Shown here piece by piece: positions 57,430 through 64,000 of a stretch of DNA of 64,000 nucleotides. The stretch covers positions 114,969,790 through 115,033,789 of the forward strand of contig OZ038381.1 in NCBI GenBank assembly GCA_964036045.1, read 5' to 3'. The DNA is from Eutreptiella sp. 'Long Island Sound 2002'. Taxonomy: Eukaryota > Euglenozoa > Euglenophyceae > Eutreptiales > Eutreptiaceae. The stretch's first letter is position 1. Each line of letters opens with the position of its first letter. A program made the position numbers and the translations under genes. The notes under the pieces were generated by a model. The model was not told the DNA's origin and searched no databases. It saw nothing but the letters and a program-made list of their open reading frames with translations.

Positions 57430-57814
57430 TGGATCCCTCTTGGCATTTTGTTTGTTTTTGTGATTGAGGAGACGGGTGAGGGCGTTCATCCGGGGATTTT
57501 TCGGCCTTGATTGGCCATATACCCCCTTCACTCGATCTCCACATATATATTTCATTGTGGTATACTTATTTAGGTCGACCGACGACGTTTTTCTATCTTT
57601 GATCCCCTTGGTCCATGTTGTAGATCAAGAGGAGACCGGATATGGCGTAGGGCGCTGAGTATCAGTGTCCTCACCCCTCCCTTGGGGCGTGGGGGACGCC
57701 TACGACGTGTGTGGGGCCTCCATGTTTCCTTGGGACATGGGGGGGGGGGGGTTTGGAGCCCATTGGGGTCCTCCCGTCCTCTCTTCAATGACTTCCGAGC
57801 GGTAACAACGCTCT
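57430..57814 (+). other. Chromovirus 3' untranslated region
   Basis: 385 bp between the gag-pol stop and the polypurine tract. It contains a TATATATTTCATTGTGG stretch near 57545 and a G10 run near 57740. No ORF of note. Confidence 0.7.
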
Positions 57815-57825
57815 GAGAAGGGGGG
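57815..57825 (+). other. Polypurine tract of the chromovirus
   Basis: GAGAAGGGGGG immediately before the 3' LTR start TGAAGCC. Confidence 0.9.
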
Positions 57826-60190
57826 TGAAGCCGGTTCGGACCCCGTGGCCATCTTGAAGTCACTTGGGGTGTGTATCTATGTGCCGGCAGGCCGCCATTG
57901 GCTGATATCATACTCTCCCATCCACCTGACCTAACCCGATGTGATAGTGTGATAGGTTTGGTCATTGCGGCTATGAGCGGCAATATTCAGTACCGAGGCG
58001 CCGCCAGCGGAGATTTATATATTGGAATATCAGGAATCAACAGGGTTTTATTATCATGATGTTTCCGTAATTTTTCAGCCTTTCGTTCTGATGGTCAATG
58101 TATCGGCGACCGTCAGTTGGCTCGCGATTTTGCGCTAACCAATTGGTTAACTGTTATTTCCAGATATTTTGGCGGATACTCCGTTGAAGGGTCAGATTTC
58201 ATCAGTAAAGGGTTTGTTGCTTCTGCAATTTTCTAAATATGCACTCGAAATTTTAATCTGAATTTTTCGCGATGTCGAAATCGGATTTTCGACTTCGACA
58301 TCGCTGTACTTGATTTGGACTTCTTCGAGTGGTCATACTCTTTTCCCTATGCCCGAATCAGGTTTCCCTTATACTTGCCACCCATTTGACTTGGAGATAT
58401 AAGGGAAACAAAAGCGAATCGTGGGACCACTTTGAAGGGCCATATCTACGCGCGAGTGTGAGGAAAGAGAATAAGGAAGGTTGCGTTGCAAGCGCCTTAG
58501 TCTCAACCCAATTTGGGAAGCATCAAACGCCTTTGGTGGGTACACATGCCCGGTGTAGCAAGGAATAATGGTCAAGAGGGTATAAAGTGATATAATACTC
58601 TTGGACCGTGCAATCGAATATTTTTTTGTGACTTTCGAGTGTACCGCATGAGTGTTGGGGTTGCATAGATACTTTCCTTGGGTTCCTACGTATTTTTAAC
58701 GTGAAGTTATGCCCATGGAGGGGCATGGCATATCATGGTGGGAGCCACTTTTGAGGGTATGTTTTATATGCATGGTATATGTCTTGATATGCTCACGCCC
58801 ATGTTATATATCTTCGTGTGGCCGAAGAGATGGGGAGCCATACGTGACAAGGGTTTTGCCCATGTCCCAATTGTGGAATTCAAAGCGCTAGACTAAGTCT
58901 ACCACATATGTATTGCTCATGGTATGTTTGGGAAAGAGATCCATGAGTGCACTCCCATTTTCATGGGGCATGTAGATATGGGTAACGAAGGTATCTCCAT
59001 GCGCCCGATTGGGGATCCAAGTGGGGGAATTGTTCGCAAATGGTTCCAATCATTTGTGTATTGAACCATGAGCGGATATCATGGGTGAGCATAGAGATAT
59101 AGTATCATGACAACTTTGTATTTGGACATATTTTCATGTTTTTGACCTCATTTTATGCTCATTTTCGTGTTTTATGTGCTCAACTGGTCGGCTAACAGCA
59201 AAGTGCCTAGAGATTCGTGAACTATGGTATGTTGCTTATATGTTGGCATATGCTTCGGTGTTGTACCTCACCATATGCCGATTCACGTGGTCACTTTGGC
59301 TTGGCACACGAGGCCTCACAAAATTAGGTCTCAAACTCATGAGCTGACTTGTGAAGCATGCCATGTACATAACCGGAGGAGTGTCGGAGCCAATGATGGG
59401 ATATTCTTGGGCATGGACTTTTGGTCTATATCACCCTTGTATATTACTCTCCGTTTTGACACATGCATGGAGCATATGAACATTTGCCGTATGCATTTTT
59501 GAGTATATAATTGATTTTTTGGGCATAATGGTGTGATTTGCATGATTTTGCCATGTTGTGAGGTCATGTTCATGGGGCAGTTCCCTAAGCCCATTCAACC
59601 CCAAGTCCAACCAAGGTTATGTCAGGGTAGGGCATGGTCCTGAGTGCCACTCTAGGCCATGACACGCCACCTCCCCTATTGGGCTAGGATTTGGAGGCTT
59701 GGGAGTGAACACATTTTTGGGGTTTATGTAGTGACTTGTGACACATGGCATTTAGCCATCTTATTTGATTGGGTTCAGGGCATCATGTTGGCGAGTCAAG
59801 GGAAGGTCTTGAGTCCAGGGAATGAGGGGTCTACGGCTGTGAATGTGTACGTTTCCATCTTTCCCCAACTTTGCTTTAATTGTGTTCATATGCCAATTTC
59901 AGGGCTTTCTTCCTCCGTGCAATTCTTGTACATGCCCGCCATCGTGAGACAATCGATGTGCTGAACGAAAGCCCGCAGCCTGATTTGGATTGTGAATTGG
60001 GCTATTGCTGTATTTGTGGGATCTGGTTGCTGTTCAGGGTTGAAGGAGGATTACATTTTCTATATTTTTGGATTTTGGACCCTGGACTTTGAGGATTTTG
60101 AGAAATGCAATCGTTGATCCGGAGTAAATCAGCAGGGGTAACAGGCGGAAGGGGCACAGCGGGGGCCGGTCCTGGTAGGGACCTTCTTTA
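57826..60190 (+). repeat. 3' LTR of the chromovirus
   Basis: 2365 bp, TGAAGCCGG...CCTTCTTTA, followed at once by the GTGGGTGA satellite. It is collinear with the 5' LTR throughout, with substitutions and at least four 1-bp indels. Confidence 0.92.
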
Positions 60191-63100
60191 GTGGGTGAGT
60201 GGGTGTGTGGGTGATTGGCTGAGTGGGTGAGCGGGTGAGTGGGTGAGTGGGTGAGTGGGTGAGTGGGTGAGTGGGTGAGTGGGTGAGTGGGTGAGTGGGT
60301 GTGTGGGTGAGTGGGTGAGTGGGTGAGTGGGTGGGTGGGTGAGTGGGTGAGTGGGTGAGTGGGTGAGTGGGTGAGTGGGTGTGTGGGTGTGTGGGTGAGT
60401 GGGTGAGTGGGTGAGTGGGTGTGTGGGTGAGTGGGTGAGTGGGTGAGTGGGTGAGTGGGTGAGTGGGTGAGTTGGTGAGTGGGTGAGTGGGTGAGTGGGT
60501 GAGTGACTGAGTGGGTGAGTGGGTGAGTGGGTGAGCGGGTGAGTGGGTGAGTGGGTGAGTGGGTGAGTGGGTGAGTGGGTGAGTGGGTGAGTGGGTGAGA
60601 GGGTGAGTGGGTGAGTGGGTGAGTGGGTGAGTGGGTGGGTGGGTGAGTGGGTAAGTGGGTGAGTGGGTGAGTGGGTGAGTCGGTGTGTGGGTGTGTGGGT
60701 GAGTGGGTGAGTGGGTGAGTGGGTGAGTGGGTGAGTGGGTGAGTGGGTGAGTGGGTGAGTGGGTGAGTGGGTGAGTGGGTGAGTGGGTGAGTGGGTGAGT
60801 GGGTGAGTGGCTGAGTGGGTGAGTGGGTGAGTGGGTGAGTGGGTGAGTGGGTGAGGTGGGTGAGTGGGTGAGTGGGTGAGTGGGTGAGTCGGTGAGTGTG
60901 TGAGTGGGTGAGTGGGTGAGTGGGTGAGTGGGTGAGTGGGTGAGTGGGTGAGTGGGTGAGTGGATGAGTGGGTGAGTGGGTGAGTGGGTGAGTGGGTGAG
61001 TGGGTGAGTGGGTGAGTGAGTGAGTGGGTGAGTGGGTGAGTGGGTGAGTGGGTGAGTGGGTGAGTGAATGAGTGGGTGAGTGGGTGAGTGGGTGAGTGGG
61101 TGAGTGGGTGAGTGGGTGAGTGGCTGAGTGGGTGAGTGGGTGAGTTGGTGAGTGGGTGAGTGGGTGAGTGGGTGAGTGGGTGAGTGGGTGAGTGGGTGAG
61201 TGGGTGAGTGGGTGAGTGGGTGAGTGGCTGAGTGGGTGAGTGGGTGAGTGGGTGAGTGGGTGAGTGGGTGAGTGGGTGAGTGGGTGAGTGGGTGAGTGGG
61301 TGAGTGGGTGAGTGGGTGAATGGGTGAGTGGGTGAGTGGCTGAGTGGGTGAGTGGGTGTCTGGGTGAGTGGGTGAGTGGGTGAGTGGGTGAGTGGCTGAG
61401 TGGGTGAGTTGGTGAGTGGGTGAGTGGGTGAGTGGGTGAGTGGGTGACTGGGTGAGTGGGTGAGTGGGTGAGTGGGTGAGTGGGTGAGTGGGTAAGTGGG
61501 TGAGTGGGTAAGTGGGTGAGTGGGTGAGTGGGTGAGGTGGGTGAGTGGGTGAGTGGGTGAGTGGGTGAGTGGGTGAGTGTGTGAGTGTGTGAGTGTGTGA
61601 GTGGGTGAGTGGGTGAGTGGGTGAGTGGGTGAGTGGGTGAGTGGGTGAGTGGGTGAGTGGGTGAGTAGGTGAGTGGGTGAGTGGGTGAGTGGGTGAGTGG
61701 GTGAGTGGGTGAGTGGGTGAGTGGGTGAGTGGGTGAGTGGGTGAGTGGGTGAGTGGGTGAGTGGTTGAGTGGGTGAGTGGGTGAGTGGGTGAGTGGGTGA
61801 GTGGGTGAGTGGGTGAGCGGGTGAGCGGGTGAGTGGGTGAGTGGGTGAGTGGGTGAGTGTGTGAGTGTGTGAGTGTGTGAGTGGGTGAGTGGGTGAGTGG
61901 GTGAGTGGGTGAGTGGGTGAGTGGGTGAGTGGGTGAGTGGGTGAGTGGGTGAGTGTGTGAGTGTGTGAGTTTGTGAGTGGGTGAGTGGGTGAGTGGGTGA
62001 GTGGGTGAGTGGGTGAGTGGGTGAGTGGGTGAGTGGGTGAGTAGGTGAGTGGGTGAGTGGGTGAGTGGGTGAGTGGGTGAGTGGGTGAGTGGGTGAGTGG
62101 GTGAGTGGGTGAGTGGGTGAGTGGGTGAGTGGGTGAGTTGGTGAGTGGGTGAGTGGCCGAGTGGGTGAGTGGGTGAGTGGGTGAGTCGGTGAGTGGGTGA
62201 GTGGGTGAGTGGGTGATTGGGTGAGTGGGTGAATCGGTGAGTGGGTGAGTGGGTGAGTGGGTGAGTGGGTGAGTGGGTGAGGTGGGTGAGTGGGTGAGTG
62301 GTTGAGTGGGTGAGTGGGTGAGTGTGTGAGTGGGTGAGTGTGTGAGTGGGTGAGTGGGTGAGTGGGTGAGTGGGTGAGTGGGTGAGTGGGTGAGTGGGTG
62401 AGTGGGTGAGTGGGTGAGTGGGTGAGTGTGTGAGTGGGTGAGTGGGTGTGTGGGTGAGTGGGTGAGTGGGTGAGTGGGTGAGTGGGTGAGTGGGTGAGTG
62501 GGTGAGTGGGTGAGTGAATGAGTGGGTGAGTGGGTGAGTGGGTGAGTGGGTGAGTGGGTGAGTGGGTGAGTGGCTGAGTGGGTGAGTGGGTGAGTTGGTG
62601 AGTGGGTGAGTGGGTGAGTGGGTGAGTGGGTGAGTGGGTGAGTGGGTGAGTGGGTGAGTGGGTGAGTGGGTGAGTGGCTGAGTGGGTGAGTGGGTGAGTG
62701 GGTGAGTGGGTGAGTGGGTGAGTGGGTGAGTGGGTGAGTGGGTGAGTGGGTGAGTGGGTGAGTGGGTGAATGGGTGAGTGGGTGAGTGGCTGAGTGGGTG
62801 AGTGGGTGTCTGGGTGAGTGGGTGAGTGGGTGAGTGGGTGAGTGGCTGAGTGGGTGAGTTGGTGAGTGGGTGAGTGGGTGAGTGGGTGAGTGGGTGACTG
62901 GGTGAGTGGGTGAGTGGGTGAGTGGGTGAGTGGGTGAGTGGGTAAGTGGGTGAGTGGGTAAGTGGGTGAGTGGGTGAGTGGGTGAGGTGGGTGAGTGGGT
63001 GAGTGGGTGAGTGGGTGAGTGGGTGAGTGTGTGAGTGTGTGAGTGTGTGAGTGGGTGAGTGGGTGAGTGGGTGAGTGGGTGAGTGGGTGAGTGGGTGAGT

Positions 63101-64000
63101 GGGTGAGTGGGTGAGTAGGTGAGTGGGTGAGTGGGTGAGTGGGTGAGTGGGTGAGTGGGTGAGTGGGTGAGTGGGTGAGTGGGTGAGTGGGTGAGTGGGT
63201 GAGTGGGTGAGTGGTTGAGTGGGTGAGTGGGTGAGTGGGTGAGTGGGTGAGTGGGTGAGTGGGTGAGCGGGTGAGCGGGTGAGTGGGTGAGTGGGTGAGT
63301 GGGTGAGTGTGTGAGTGTGTGAGTGTGTGAGTGGGTGAGTGGGTGAGTGGGTGAGTGGGTGAGTGGGTGAGTGTGTGAGTGTGTGAGTTTGTGAGTGGGT
63401 GAGTGGGTGAGCGGGTGAGCGGGTGAGTGGGTGAGTGGGTGAGTGGGTGAGTGTGTGAGTGTGTGAGTGTGTGAGTGGGTGAGTGGGTGAGTGGGTGAGT
63501 GGGTGAGTGGGTGAGTGTGTGAGTGTGTGAGTTTGTGAGTGGGTGAGTGGGTGAGTGGGTGAGTGGGTGAGTGGGTGAGTGGGTGAGTGGGTGAGTGGGT
63601 GAGTAGGTGAGTGGGTGAGTGGGTGAGTGGGTGAGTGGGTGAGTGGGTGAGTGGGTGAGTGGGTGAGTGGGTGAGTGGGTGAGTGGGTGAGTGGGTGAGT
63701 TGGTGAGTGGGTGAGTGGCCGAGTGGGTGAGTGGGTGAGTGGGTGAGTCGGTGAGTGGGTGAGTGGGTGAGTGGGTGATTGGGTGAGTGGGTGAATCGGT
63801 GAGTGGGTGAGTGGGTGAGTGGGTGAGTGGGTGAGTGGGTGAGGTGGGTGAGTAGGTGAGTGGTTGAGTGGGTGAGTGGGTGAGTGTGTGAGTGGGTGAG
63901 TGTGTGAGTGGGTGAGTGGGTGAGTGGGTGAGTGGGTGAGTGGGTGAGTGGGTGAGTGGGTGAGTGGGTGAGTGGGTGAGTGGGTGAGTGTGTGAGTGGG
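60191..64000 (+). repeat. Octamer array (GTGGGTGA)n, right of the chromovirus, with higher-order duplication
   Basis: 3.8 kb of GTGGGTGA running off the window end. Variant units (GTGAATGA, GTGGCTGA, GTGTCTGG, GTTTGTGA, GTGGCCGA, and 2-bp phase slips GAGGTGGG) mark out a higher-order copy. From about 61021 the pattern recurs 1450 bp later (TGAGTGAATG at 61061 and 62511; AGTGGGTGTC at 61351 and 62801), and beyond about 63340 at a longer offset (GAGTGGCC at 62151 and 63713, 1562 bp). No stop-free frame here is a gene. Confidence 0.93.

Larger units (their letters stand above)
44147..60190 (+). mobile_element. Chromovirus: complete 16.0-kb Ty3/gypsy LTR retrotransposon with chromodomain
   Basis: Two LTRs (44147-46513 and 57826-60190), a primer-binding site immediately after the first (46514), a polypurine tract immediately before the second (57815-57825), and a single gag-pol frame with gag, CCHC-like knuckle, protease, RT, RNase H, integrase and chromodomain in Ty3/gypsy order. 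It lies inside the GTGGGTGA satellite, which continues on both sides. The flanking 4 bp are GTTG (44143-44146) and GTGG (60191-60194), a near-match that could be a mutated target duplication. The LTRs differ at roughly ten sites in the first 345 bp by eye, so the insertion is not brand new. The 5' leader is unusually long (about 3.1 kb) because it holds a 65-bp minisatellite. Confidence 0.92.

Noticed and set aside
1-64000. CRISPR array or prokaryotic operon
   Set aside because: All tandem arrays are contiguous, without unique spacers. No cas genes, ribosome-binding sites or bacterial gene organisation, and the elements are eukaryotic.
60191-64000. GTGGGTGA array as a telomere
   Set aside because: G-rich on the strand running to the window end, but not a known telomere repeat, too variable, and interrupted by a retrotransposon. 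A subtelomeric position is not excluded.

Overview
This window is eukaryotic nuclear repeat DNA. I found no gene that I can assign to the host. Nearly all of it is transposable elements, several nested or truncated, separated by long tandem arrays of short repeats. Two LTR elements carry a primer-binding site matching eukaryotic initiator tRNA-Met, and one is a chromodomain Ty3/gypsy element (chromovirus). Repeat-rich, GC-rich sequence of this kind fits a unicellular alga (for example a prasinophyte green alga or a dinoflagellate), but no host gene is present to settle the species.

Layout. 1-10964: a large minus-strand LTR element (3' LTR cut by the window edge, 5' LTR at 9916-10964) whose 9.1 kb interior has no recognisable gag-pol. 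It sits inside a decayed minus-strand non-LTR retrotransposon (LINE A, 10968 to about 17430) and cuts its reverse transcriptase just after the catalytic FADD. About 17440-22350: GT-rich DNA with a roughly 1.66 kb tandem duplication. 23823-24358: an internal fragment of LINE B. 24356-26310: heptamer (CCACAGA)n arrays. 26782-29113: a short LTR-type element (two ~985-bp direct repeats, 4-bp flanking duplication, 356-bp interior). 29441-35171: LINE B, with an intact first ORF and a second ORF carrying nine in-frame stops. 35300-41950: microsatellites, minisatellites and unrecognised GC-rich DNA. 42095-44146: two octamer arrays, GTGGTGGA then GTGGGTGA.

44147-60190 is a structurally complete 16.0 kb chromovirus inserted in the GTGGGTGA array, which resumes at 60191 and runs past the window end. 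It has 2.37 kb LTRs, a primer-binding site, a leader holding 34 exact periods of a 65-bp repeat, one 7.8 kb gag-pol frame (gag, zinc knuckle, protease, an extra module, reverse transcriptase, RNase H, integrase, chromodomain) and a polypurine tract.

The most interesting signals are these. The 7.8 kb gag-pol frame has no frameshift but four in-frame stops, all TAG. An extra module sits between protease and reverse transcriptase. The 65-bp minisatellite occurs both inside the chromovirus leader and in an older array outside it. The terminal satellite has a higher-order structure.
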